DNA of 43,123 nt, from contig JACDZI010000023.1 in the NCBI GenBank assembly GCA_013426785.1, positions 1-43,123 of the forward strand, in the 5' to 3' direction. Position 1 is the first letter of the stretch. Each line of letters opens with the position of its first letter. A model generated the notes under the pieces. That model saw only the letters and a list, made by a program, of their open reading frames with translations, searched no databases and had not been told where the DNA came from. Position numbers and translations under genes: made by a program. This document shows, one piece after another, positions 24,006 to 29,953 of the stretch. Source of the DNA: Rhodocyclaceae bacterium. GTDB taxonomy: Bacteria; Pseudomonadota; Gammaproteobacteria; Burkholderiales; Rhodocyclaceae.

Positions 24006-24502
24006 TGCGTTACAACGACGTCAGGCCCACCCTCAAAACCGGTGATCTGCTCGCCTGGACGCATGACGGCATCGAGAGCTGGCATGACTTCGAGGTGCAG
24101 CTGGTACGCGTCGGTACTCGCAGCGAGTTCACGCACGTCGGCGTGGCTTTTGTCTTTGCCCAGCGGGTGTTCGTGATTGAGGCGGTGGGCACTGGTGTGC
24201 GCATCTTCCCGCTGTCTCGGCTGCTGCCTTTCTACCTGGTGCGCAAGCCAAAGCCGCTCGGCGAGGTCGCCATCGAGTATGCCTTCCAGCACATCGGCGT
24301 CGAGTATGAGTCGAAGCTGGCGATGGTGCTTGCCTTCATCACCGGAGAGAGCCTGGCCAACAATAAGCGTCTTCAATGCTGCGAGCTGACCCGCGCGATC
24401 TATGACGCCGACGACGACCCGCTGGACTGTGAAGATAAACCTACCAGCGTGGTGCGTGTGGCGATGGAGACGTGGGGGCCACTGGAGTGGGTGGCACCCT
24501 GA
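24005..24502 (+). CDS. YiiX/YebB-like NlpC/P60-type cysteine hydrolase
   Basis: A 165-residue protein with the permuted papain-like pattern: LKTGDLLAWTHDG at the N-terminus, then FTHVGVAFVF with the likely catalytic His, then VIEAVGTGVRIFPLSRLLPF, and a late CCELTRAIYDADD with the likely catalytic Cys. Such enzymes cleave peptide or lipid amide/ester bonds. There is no signal peptide, so envelope action would need help, perhaps from the membrane protein upstream. It sits after the fibre genes, where Mu-like phages often carry accessory (moron) genes. Confidence 0.75.
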   Translation: MRYNDVRPTLKTGDLLAWTHDGIESWHDFEVQLVRVGTRSEFTHVGVAFVFAQRVFVIEAVGTGVRIFPLSRLLPFYLVRKPKPLGEVAIEYAFQHIGVEYESKLAMVLAFITGESLANNKRLQCCELTRAIYDADDDPLDCEDKPTSVVRVAMETWGPLEWVAP

Positions 24503-24510
24503 TGCAAGGC

Positions 24511-24535
24511 GCCGTCCCGCCAGCGCCGACTTTTT
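24511..24535 (-). repeat. Dispersed repeat, prophage intergenic copy
   Basis: The minus strand reads AAAAAGTCGGCGCTGGCGGG then ACGGC. The 20-base core GTCGGCGCTGGCGGGACGGC is identical to the copies at 35788 and 37931. It lies eight bases after the hydrolase stop. Confidence 0.8.
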
Positions 24536-24547
24536 GCTCTTTAACAA
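24535..24547 (+). promoter_or_regulatory. boxA-like sequence
   Basis: TGCTCTTTAACAA matches the NusB/S10 boxA consensus (TGCTCTTTA) seen in rRNA leaders. It lies immediately after the dispersed repeat and just ahead of the promoter. Antitermination activity is inferred. Confidence 0.4.
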
Positions 24548-24552
24548 TCGAC

Positions 24553-24581
24553 TTGACAGCGCCATGCCCGGCGCGGAAAAT
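24553..24581 (+). promoter_or_regulatory. Sigma70-type promoter of the Bro-N gene leader
   Basis: TTGACA at 24553-24558, a 17-base spacer and GAAAAT at 24576-24581. The spacer contains the inverted repeat GCGCC/GGCGC (24559-24574), which could be an operator. The predicted start is near 24588. Confidence 0.6.
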
Positions 24582-24587
24582 CGGCCT

Positions 24588-24659
24588 CACTAAATCAGTG
24601 CGGAAGCCCCACCCGTAAGCCTCGGGGCGACTGCCGGCCCGTTTGGGCCGTTGTTGTTT
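24588..24659 (+). ncRNA. Predicted ~70-nt structured RNA or attenuated leader
   Basis: From the predicted start the RNA would form a small stem (CACT/AGTG, 24588-24600), a second stem GCCCC/GGGGC (24606-24628) and a terminator hairpin (24635-24650) followed by a T-rich tail. It could be a free-standing small RNA or the prematurely ended leader of the Bro-N gene. Structure was read by eye; expression is not known. Confidence 0.45.
24635..24659 (+). terminator. Intrinsic terminator within the Bro-N leader
   Basis: A perfect 6-bp stem CGGCCC/GGGCCG with loop GTTT, followed by TTGTTGTTT. It lies about 135 bases upstream of the Bro-N start and would end most transcripts from the promoter at 24553. 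Confidence 0.65.
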
Positions 24660-24723
24660 CTAAGTTTCACGCCGGGAAGAGAGACGGAAATAAAAGAGGC
24701 GCAAGCCGAATACCGTCCAGGCT

Positions 24724-24790
24724 CCACTGAGCCTAGTTGATTCCCGGCACCCGTAGTAACGGCAGTTCCCATCAACTTAATCAGTGGAGG
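24724..24790 (+). promoter_or_regulatory. Shine-Dalgarno-masking hairpin upstream of the Bro-N gene
   Basis: CCACTGA (24724-24730) and AGTTGAT (24735-24741) are exactly complementary to TCAGTGG (24781-24787) and ATCAACT (24771-24777). The long stem has a small internal loop and an apical CCGT/ACGG hairpin (24751-24762). The stem covers the start of the GGAGG ribosome-binding site (24786-24790). TCAGTG at 24595-24600 is an identical copy of the masking partner and could compete for CCACTGA, freeing the site. Confidence 0.6.
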
Positions 24791-24794
24791 CTAT

Positions 24795-25343
24795 ATGGCC
24801 AAACTCAAAGAAACACCCGCAGCGGCTACTCACCGCTTCGATGCTGTCCCGATCCGCGTCCTGTTCGTCGCCGACGATCCGTGGTTCTACGCGGCTGACG
24901 TGCTGGATGCGCTCGCCGCACCGCGCACCCTGCTCGACGTGCTTTCCGACCAACCCGGTGCAGTCAACGTTAACCGCGACGATCCCATCATCAGTGAGTC
25001 CGGCCTGCATCGGCTGCTCTTCGAGGTTGATTCGGACACCGCCCGCCGCTTCCGCCGCTGGCTGGCGGCAGAACTGTTCCCGACCCTCTACCGCGATGAA
25101 TACATCGCTCGGTTGCGGGTGATGGTCAAGGAGGCGCGCGTTATGTCTGGTGGTGATGCGAAGCGAGGAAAGTATCGCCATTACACCCCAGAGGAGAAGG
25201 AGGAGATTCGCAGCCTATACAAGGATGGGTGATCCGTCACGGGGTTGATGCGTAAGTTCATGCGGTCCGACGAGTCAATTCGTGCCGTGATCAGGGGTTG
25301 TTATCCTCACCAGCGTAAAGCAGCAGAGCGGGAGGTGTCATGA
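24795..25343 (+). pseudogene. Bro-N antirepressor-type gene interrupted by in-frame TGA
   Basis: The open part (24795-25232) encodes 145 residues. Residues about 18-105 are a Bro-N domain (IRVLFVADDPWFYAADVLDA; IISESGLHRLLF; FRRWLAAELFPTLYRDEY). The C-terminus begins an HTH-like segment (YTPEEKEEIRSLYKDG) and stops at TGA 25230-25232. Beyond this TGA the same frame continues with SVTGLMRKFMRSDESIRAVI and runs to TGA 25341-25343, overlapping the next gene's ATG. The joined sequence reads as one HTH, so the gene was probably 182 residues with a codon such as Trp at the TGA. Nonsense mutation is likelier than readthrough, but the truncated protein still has the whole Bro-N domain. Confidence 0.75.
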
Positions 25344-25555
25344 CACAACTCACCACCATCGAAAAGCCGCTTGTCGACCTTGATGAACTCGGCTCCATCT
25401 GCGGCCGCGCCAAGAGCCTGGCCTTTGCTTTGCAGCTGGTCATGTCCGGTTCTGGTGTGCCCAATGGCCACGTGAAGGAGTGCGTCATGTATGACCTTGC
25501 CGCTCTTATTGAAGACCTCTCCGGCCGTGCCGAAAAGTTGGTCGGCGATCTGTGA
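25340..25555 (+). CDS. Small hypothetical phage protein
   Basis: A 71-residue acidic helical protein (FALQLVMSGSGVPNGHVKEC; VMYDLAALIEDLSGRAEKLV). The ribosome-binding site CGGGAGG precedes ATG 25340, which overlaps the end of the extended Bro-N frame (ATGA). It is the last gene before the phage right end. It weakly resembles small phage proteins of the DUF3077 type, without enough evidence to assign it. Confidence 0.6.
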   Translation: MTQLTTIEKPLVDLDELGSICGRAKSLAFALQLVMSGSGVPNGHVKECVMYDLAALIEDLSGRAEKLVGDL

Positions 25556-25570
25556 CCAATGACTTTTCAC

Positions 25571-25622
25571 CCGCGTTACAACGTCTCGCGAAGGGTGTCG
25601 TGAAGCCTGCTTTGTAACGCGG
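25571..25622. repeat. 11-bp inverted repeat after the last prophage gene
   Basis: CCGCGTTACAA at 25571-25581 and TTGTAACGCGG at 25612-25622 form a perfect inverted repeat with a 30-base spacer, just upstream of the terminator. Could be a protein-binding site or an mRNA stem. Confidence 0.7.
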
Positions 25623-25640
25623 TATCTGGTCGCGAAAATT

Positions 25641-25675
25641 AAGCCCTGCCGAGTACCATTCGGCGGGGCTTTTTA
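25641..25675 (+). terminator. Strong terminator at the end of the prophage late/right-end transcripts
   Basis: A 12-bp stem with one mismatch (AAGCCCTGCCGA / TCGGCGGGGCTT), a 7-base loop and a TTTTT run. It should stop transcription before the phage end and the host tRNA genes. Confidence 0.85.
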
Positions 25676-25688
25676 TTGTGGTGTGCTG

Positions 25689-25732
25689 TGCCAAATAGCG
25701 CACAAATGAATGCCATTACGCGCGCGCGCTTA
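25689..25732 (+). mobile_element. Probable right end of the Mu-like prophage with transposase-binding repeats
   Basis: TGCCAAATAGCGC (25689-25701) and TGCCATTACGCGC (25711-25723) are similar and exactly 22 bases apart, the spacing of adjacent MuA sites at the Mu right end. The sequence then reads GCGCTTACA, and CA at 25731-25732 fits the conserved transposable-phage terminus. Host tRNA DNA begins shortly after. The exact end is inferred and needs the left end for comparison. Confidence 0.5.
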
Positions 25733-25783
25733 CAAGATCAGGTCGGTCTTGGAAATCGCCAGGTAAGCCGCAGGCCACAAGTG

Positions 25784-25813
25784 AAAACGGCCCTCCCGAA
25801 GGAGAGCCGTTTT
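25784..25813 (-). terminator. Terminator of the tRNA-Lys transcript
   Basis: A 13-bp stem with one mismatch (AAAACGGCCCTCC / GGAGAGCCGTTTT, loop CGAA), placed six bases past the 3' end of tRNA-Lys(CTT) on the minus strand. A/T-rich on both sides, so it could work in both directions. Confidence 0.75.
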
Positions 25814-25819
25814 GAATCC

Positions 25820-25895
25820 TGGTAGGGCGTGTAGGGGTCGAACCTACGACAAACGGATTAAGAGTCCGCTGCTCTACCAACTGAGCTAACGCCCC
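25820..25895 (-). tRNA. tRNA-Lys (CTT)
   Basis: A 76-nt cloverleaf on the minus strand with CCA encoded (25820-25822). The acceptor stem is GGGGCGT/ACGCCCT. The anticodon loop CTCTTAA between GCGGA and TCCGT gives anticodon CTT, reading AAG. The T loop is GTTCGACCC-like. It lies seven bases downstream of tRNA-Lys(TTT), so the two are probably co-transcribed. Confidence 0.95.
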
Positions 25896-25902
25896 AACTT
25901 GG

Positions 25903-25978
25903 TGGTGGGTGGTACAGGATTTGAACCTGTGACCAATTGGTTAAAAGCCAACTGCTCTACCGACTGAGCTAACCACCC
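25903..25978 (-). tRNA. tRNA-Lys (TTT)
   Basis: A 76-nt cloverleaf on the minus strand with encoded CCA (25903-25905). The acceptor stem is GGGTGGT/ACCACCC. The anticodon loop CTTTTAA between GTTGG and CCAAT gives anticodon TTT, reading AAA (and AAG by wobble). It is first of the two tandem lysine tRNAs. Confidence 0.95.
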
Positions 25979-26063
25979 CCGAAAGGTCGCGGATTATAAC
26001 GGCTCAAGACAGGTTGCGGAACCCCCCCCCGCACTTGAAAAATCTGTTTGATAGGTGCCGAGG

Positions 26064-27164
26064 TCAGGCTTCCTGCATCATCCGCCAGTACTGGTACTTC
26101 ATCATGGTCGCAGCTCCGGCGACGATGGCAGCGAAGGTGACGAACGAGCCGAGCGCGAGAGTGGATACGCCGGTGATCGCCTGGCCAACCGTGCAGCCCA
26201 TCGCCAGCACGCCGCCGATGCCCATCAGCACGGCGCCGATGGCGTGATTGACGAAGTCGCCGCCGGAGGCGAACCACTCGATGCGGAAGCCGCGGCTGAT
26301 CATCGCCCAGAGGAAGGAGCCGACGACGACGCCGAGCAGCGCGACGATGCCGAAGTTGATCAGCGAGGTGTCCTGCGGGCTGGTCAGGTAACGCGCCGCG
26401 TCGCCCATGGCGCTGATGAAGGTGAAGGACTGGGTTTCCACGCGCAGCGGTTTGGTCTCGGCGAAGTCGGCATATTCCTTCCATTCGTTGCCCATCGTGC
26501 CGCCGGTGACAATCCAGCCGGCGACGACGATCAGGCCGATGACGATGCCGGCGAGCAGGTTGTCCCTGTTGCTGCGGAAATCGCTGGAGGATAAACAGAA
26601 GGCCGCGATACCCAGCGCGACGACGATGCTGGCGATCGGGGTGCTGATACCGATCAGGTCGCCGAGCGCCTGGCTCTGGAAGCCGCTGGCGGCAAGATTA
26701 ACCGTGGTGGCGGCGACCAGCTTGCCAAAGACGTTGTTGTAGAAGTCGGTCCATAGCATCGCATAGGCGCTGGCACCGGCGATGGCGAGCACCACCAGCG
26801 ACTTGAGGTTGCCGCCGCCGATGCGCACCAGCGTCTTGTTGCCGCAACCGGAGGCGAGCGTCATGCCGATGCCGAACAGCAAGCCGCCGAGCAGGTTGCG
26901 CAGCCAGGCGAAATTGGCGGTGCGGTAGGGCGGGAAGGTGGCGGTGCCCAGCGCCAGCTTGCCGCTGGCTTCGAGAATGGCCACGCCCAGCATGGCCACG
27001 GCGGCGGCCAGCAGCCAGGCACGCAGGCGACCGGTATCTTCCATGTTCACCCAGTCGGAGACGGCTCCCATGGTGCAGAAATTGGTCTTGTTGGCGACCG
27101 CGCCCATGACGACGGCCAAGCCGAACACGCTCAGCAATACCTGATGGTGGATGGTGAATTCCAT
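26064..27164 (-). CDS. YeeE/YedE family sulfur-compound (thiosulfate) transporter
   Basis: A 366-residue, very hydrophobic inner-membrane protein with about nine or ten helices. It carries the family's Cys-containing motifs: NKTNFCTMGAVSDW near the N-terminus, ASGCGNKTLVRIGGGN in the middle and AMGCTVGQAITGVS near the end. In this family the Cys residues pass thiosulfate or sulfide-level sulfur. ATG 27164 is chosen because GGGAGATAACAGC precedes it. It lies downstream of queC on the same strand, separated by 105 bases. The substrate is inferred. Confidence 0.9.
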   Translation of the reverse strand: MEFTIHHQVLLSVFGLAVVMGAVANKTNFCTMGAVSDWVNMEDTGRLRAWLLAAAVAMLGVAILEASGKLALGTATFPPYRTANFAWLRNLLGGLLFGIGMTLASGCGNKTLVRIGGGNLKSLVVLAIAGASAYAMLWTDFYNNVFGKLVAATTVNLAASGFQSQALGDLIGISTPIASIVVALGIAAFCLSSSDFRSNRDNLLAGIVIGLIVVAGWIVTGGTMGNEWKEYADFAETKPLRVETQSFTFISAMGDAARYLTSPQDTSLINFGIVALLGVVVGSFLWAMISRGFRIEWFASGGDFVNHAIGAVLMGIGGVLAMGCTVGQAITGVSTLALGSFVTFAAIVAGAATMMKYQYWRMMQEA

Positions 27165-27269
27165 GCTGTTATCTCCCCTCGCTGCCGCCAATGACCAGAC
27201 AGCCCGTGATTCTCTTGCCAAAGGGGGCGACCAGCAAATTCAATGCTTCTTTTCGCCAATAACCGCAGC

Positions 27270-27959
27270 CTATCGTTGCGCTTGGCGATAACGCGTGGGG
27301 TCGTCCAAGCCGGCGGTGGCGAAGCCCTCGCGGCGCAGCCGGCAGGCATCGCACAGGCCGCAGGCGCGGCCGTCGGCATCGGCCTGGTAACAGGACACCG
27401 TCGCCGCGTAATCGACGCCAAGGGCCATGCCGCGCCGGATGATCTCGGCTTTCGAGAGGTCGATCAACGGGGCGTGGAGATTCAGCCGGTGGCCTTCGAC
27501 GCCGGCCTTGGTGGCAAGGTTCGCCAGGGTTTCGAAGGCGGCGATGAAGGCCGGGCGACAGTCCGGGTAGCCGGAATAATCGACGGCATTGACGCCGACG
27601 AAGATGTCGCGCGCACCGAGGATTTCCGCCCAGCCGAGGGCCAGCGACAGCATGATGGTGTTGCGCGCCGGCACGTAGGTGACGGGGATGCCTGGTGCGA
27701 CGCCGCCGGTGGGCACGGCGATGGCCGCATCGGTGAGCGCTGAGCCGCCGAATTGGCCGATGTCCAGATGGACGACGCGATGCTCGGTGGCACCGTGCAG
27801 CGCTGCCACGCGCACCGCGGCGGCGAGCTCCGAGGCATGGCGCTGACCATAGTCGACGGACAGACAATGGCAGGTAAAACCGGCTTCGCGCGCGATGGCG
27901 AGGCAGGTGGCGGAATCGAGCCCGCCGGAAAGCAGAACGACTGCGCGTTTAGCGGCCAC
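27270..27959 (-). CDS. queC: 7-cyano-7-deazaguanine synthase QueC
   Basis: A 229-residue enzyme that converts 7-carboxy-7-deazaguanine to preQ0 using ATP and ammonia, a step in queuosine synthesis. The PP-loop [14 protein letters not shown] is at the N-terminus; [13 protein letters not shown] and [17 protein letters not shown] follow. The zinc-site cysteines are near the end ([18 protein letters not shown]). Start GTG 27959 follows GGGAGGAC and overlaps the queE stop by 11 bases, so translation is coupled to queE, the preceding step. Confidence 0.95.
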   Translation of the reverse strand: MAAKRAVVLLSGGLDSATCLAIAREAGFTCHCLSVDYGQRHASELAAAVRVAALHGATEHRVVHLDIGQFGGSALTDAAIAVPTGGVAPGIPVTYVPARNTIMLSLALGWAEILGARDIFVGVNAVDYSGYPDCRPAFIAAFETLANLATKAGVEGHRLNLHAPLIDLSKAEIIRRGMALGVDYAATVSCYQADADGRACGLCDACRLRREGFATAGLDDPTRYRQAQR

Positions 27960-28617
27960 GGCTGTCCTCCCAGAGAATCTTGTGCAACTGCAGCTGGAAG
28001 CGCACGGGGAGGCGATCTTCAAGTATCCACTCGGCGAGTTGGGCCGGCGGCAGGGTGTCCCAAACGGGTGAGAACAGCACCGGGCAGGGAATCCGCCGTC
28101 CTGCCAGCGCCGACTTTTCCTCGATGATTTCCTTCGCCCACTCGTAGTCGGCTCGGGAAGCCAGCACAAGTTTCAGTTCATCGGTTGGGCGCAGCAGCTC
28201 CAGGTTTCCCCCGCGATTCTTTTCACATTCGCCCGAGTCAGGCGCTTTCAGGTCGACGATGCGGGAAACGCGCGGGTCGACCGCGCCGATGTCGAGTGCG
28301 CCGGAGGTTTCCAGCGACACCGAATAACCAGCATCACAGAGGGCCGTCAGCAGCGGCAGGCAGCCGGGCTGGGCGAGGGGTTCGCCGCCGGTAACGCAAA
28401 CGGCTTGGCAACCGCAGGCGGCTACGCGTTCGATGATGATAGGCAGGGCTAGTACTTCGCCGCCGCTGAAGGCATAGGCGGTATCGCACCAGACGCAGCG
28501 CAGCGGGCAGCCGGTGAGGCGGATGAATACCGTCGGTAGCCCGACACGCGTCGACTCGCCCTGCAGGGAGTGAAAGATCTCGCTGATGCGCAGCGTCATT
28601 TCAGCGTTGGCGGGCAT
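27949..28617 (-). CDS. queE: 7-carboxy-7-deazaguanine synthase QueE
   Basis: A 222-residue radical SAM enzyme that makes 7-carboxy-7-deazaguanine from carboxy-tetrahydropterin. The CxxxCxxC cluster motif is [14 protein letters not shown] at about residue 37; SLQGES and [11 protein letters not shown] are also diagnostic. Residues about 167-176 ([10 protein letters not shown]) are encoded by a copy of the dispersed repeat. ATG 28617 is used; an alternative is ATG 28599 (MTLRISEIF). It overlaps queC and follows cpoB by 12 bases. Confidence 0.95.
   Translation of the reverse strand: MPANAEMTLRISEIFHSLQGESTRVGLPTVFIRLTGCPLRCVWCDTAYAFSGGEVLALPIIIERVAACGCQAVCVTGGEPLAQPGCLPLLTALCDAGYSVSLETSGALDIGAVDPRVSRIVDLKAPDSGECEKNRGGNLELLRPTDELKLVLASRADYEWAKEIIEEKSALAGRRIPCPVLFSPVWDTLPPAQLAEWILEDRLPVRFQLQLHKILWEDSRGR
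28095..28118 (-). repeat. Dispersed repeat, copy inside queE
   Basis: The minus strand reads AAAAGTCGGCGCTGGCAGGA then CGGC, one mismatch from the 20-base core. It encodes KSALAGRR in frame in the C-terminal third of QueE. Confidence 0.75.
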
Positions 28618-28629
28618 GCGCCTGAATGA

Positions 28630-29406
28630 CTACTTCTTCTTTGGTGCCAAGGTCTTGATGCGGGCGCGGGCCGTTTCGACCACGGGGCTGGTGGGGTATT
28701 TTTCCACCAGCGTTTCGAGTACCTTCACGGCACCACTGACATCCTTTGCCCCGACCAGAGCATCCGCCTGCGCTAGCAGCGCATCCGGCGCCTTCGGGTC
28801 GGTCGGCCAGGTGGCGAAGACCTTGCCGAGCACTTCGGCTGCCGTGGCGTGCTGCTTCTGCTGATAAAGACTCAAGCCCAGCCAGTAGGTCGCGTTAGGC
28901 AACAGCGGTGACTTCACGTGTTTGGCGGTGAAGGCCTCGAAGCTGGCCTGTGCTTCCTTGAGTTTGCTGGCGCGCAGCAACCCGAGCGCTGCTTCGTAAT
29001 CGCGCATTTCCGCCTGCGGATCGGGTTTCGCCTCAGCGGCGGGTGTGGCCTGGTTCGCTTCAGGAGTTCCCGTGCTCCCTGTACCTTCGAGCTTACGCAG
29101 GCGGTTATCCAGGTCGACGTAAAAATCCTGCTGACGCTTGTGGGCGGATTCGAGCGAGTTCGCCAATATCTCGATCTGGCCGTTGAGGCGTGCCACATCG
29201 GCGCGCAGGGTTTCGATCTGGTTGGCGAAATCGAGTTGGTTGCGCGACACAATATCCACGCGCTGCGTCAGCGCCTCGACCACCAGTCGCAATTCGGCGA
29301 CCTGCTTGCGCGCTTCATCGTCGTTGAAAAAAGCGTGGGCGGAGGCGCTGGAGAGCGCGATAGCCGCGCAGACCAGCAGCGGCGTCAGCCTACGCATCGG
29401 ACCCAT
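28630..29406 (-). CDS. cpoB: Cell division coordinator CpoB (YbgF)
   Basis: A 258-residue periplasmic protein. A signal peptide (LTPLLVCAAIALSSASAHA) precedes a coiled coil (residues about 30-110), a Pro/Ala linker and three TPR-like repeats (ATYWLGLSLYQQKQHATAAE; LLAQADALVGAKDVSGAVKV). CpoB links Tol-Pal to PBP1B during division. ATG 29397 (MRRLTP) is an equally possible start. It follows pal by three bases, the usual tol-pal order. Confidence 0.92.
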   Translation of the reverse strand: MGPMRRLTPLLVCAAIALSSASAHAFFNDDEARKQVAELRLVVEALTQRVDIVSRNQLDFANQIETLRADVARLNGQIEILANSLESAHKRQQDFYVDLDNRLRKLEGTGSTGTPEANQATPAAEAKPDPQAEMRDYEAALGLLRASKLKEAQASFEAFTAKHVKSPLLPNATYWLGLSLYQQKQHATAAEVLGKVFATWPTDPKAPDALLAQADALVGAKDVSGAVKVLETLVEKYPTSPVVETARARIKTLAPKKK

Positions 29407-29409
29407 GGA

Positions 29410-29934
29410 TCAGAACTCGCCGGAGTAGAGCATGTCGCTGCGGCGATTCTGGCCCCAGCAGGCTTCGGTCGCGTCCTGGCAGGCTGGTTTCTCCTCGCCG
29501 AGGCTCACCGATTCGAGCTGCGCTTCCCTGGCACCGAGCAGTAGCAGTGCCTTTTTCACCGCCTCGGCACGCTTCTGGCCGAGCGCCAGGTTGTATTCGC
29601 GGCTGCCGCGTTCGTCGGCATTGCCCTGGATCAGCATCTTGTACTGGCCATTTTTGGCAAGGAAGCGGGCGTGATGGTCGAGGATGGTCTTGTATTCGTC
29701 CTTGACGACATAGCTGTCGTAGTCGAAATAAACGCTACGCTTCGACAGCGGACTCTTCGGATCCTTGAGCATCGCGGCAGAGTACTGGTCGGAACTGATG
29801 CTTGAAGCAATCGCACTGAGATTGCGGTCTTCGACGTTGGCGCCATCCTGTTCGGGGGCGGCGGGCTGGCTGCCGCAGCCCGCGAGGGTAGCGAGCAGAA
29901 GCAAGGAGATGGAGAGTGTGGGGAGGTGTCTCAT
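29410..29934 (-). CDS. pal: Peptidoglycan-associated lipoprotein Pal
   Basis: A 174-residue outer-membrane lipoprotein. The signal peptide ends in the lipobox LAGC (Cys near residue 20). The OmpA-type peptidoglycan-binding domain carries SVYFDYDSYVVKDEY, IQGNADERGSREYNLALGQK and RAEAVKKALLLLG. A longer frame exists, but ATG 29934 follows AGGAAA and gives the correct signal peptide. It works with TolB and TolA in outer-membrane invagination. Confidence 0.97.
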   Translation of the reverse strand: MRHLPTLSISLLLLATLAGCGSQPAAPEQDGANVEDRNLSAIASSISSDQYSAAMLKDPKSPLSKRSVYFDYDSYVVKDEYKTILDHHARFLAKNGQYKMLIQGNADERGSREYNLALGQKRAEAVKKALLLLGAREAQLESVSLGEEKPACQDATEACWGQNRRSDMLYSGEF

Positions 29935-29953
29935 ATTATTTTCCTGACATGAA

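Noticed and set aside
24588-24795. A retron or diversity-generating retroelement RNA
   Set aside because: There is no reverse transcriptase gene nearby and no template/variable repeat pair. The structure fits a leader better.
25820-25978. The two tRNA-Lys genes as the attachment site of the prophage
   Set aside because: Both tRNAs are intact with CCA and lie outside the inferred right end. Mu-like phages insert by transposition with little site preference, and no tRNA fragment was seen at the phage end.
26055-26594. A plus-strand frame opposite the YeeE/YedE gene
   Set aside because: Its product is a low-complexity Asp/Ala/Gly/His mixture typical of antisense reading of a membrane protein gene.
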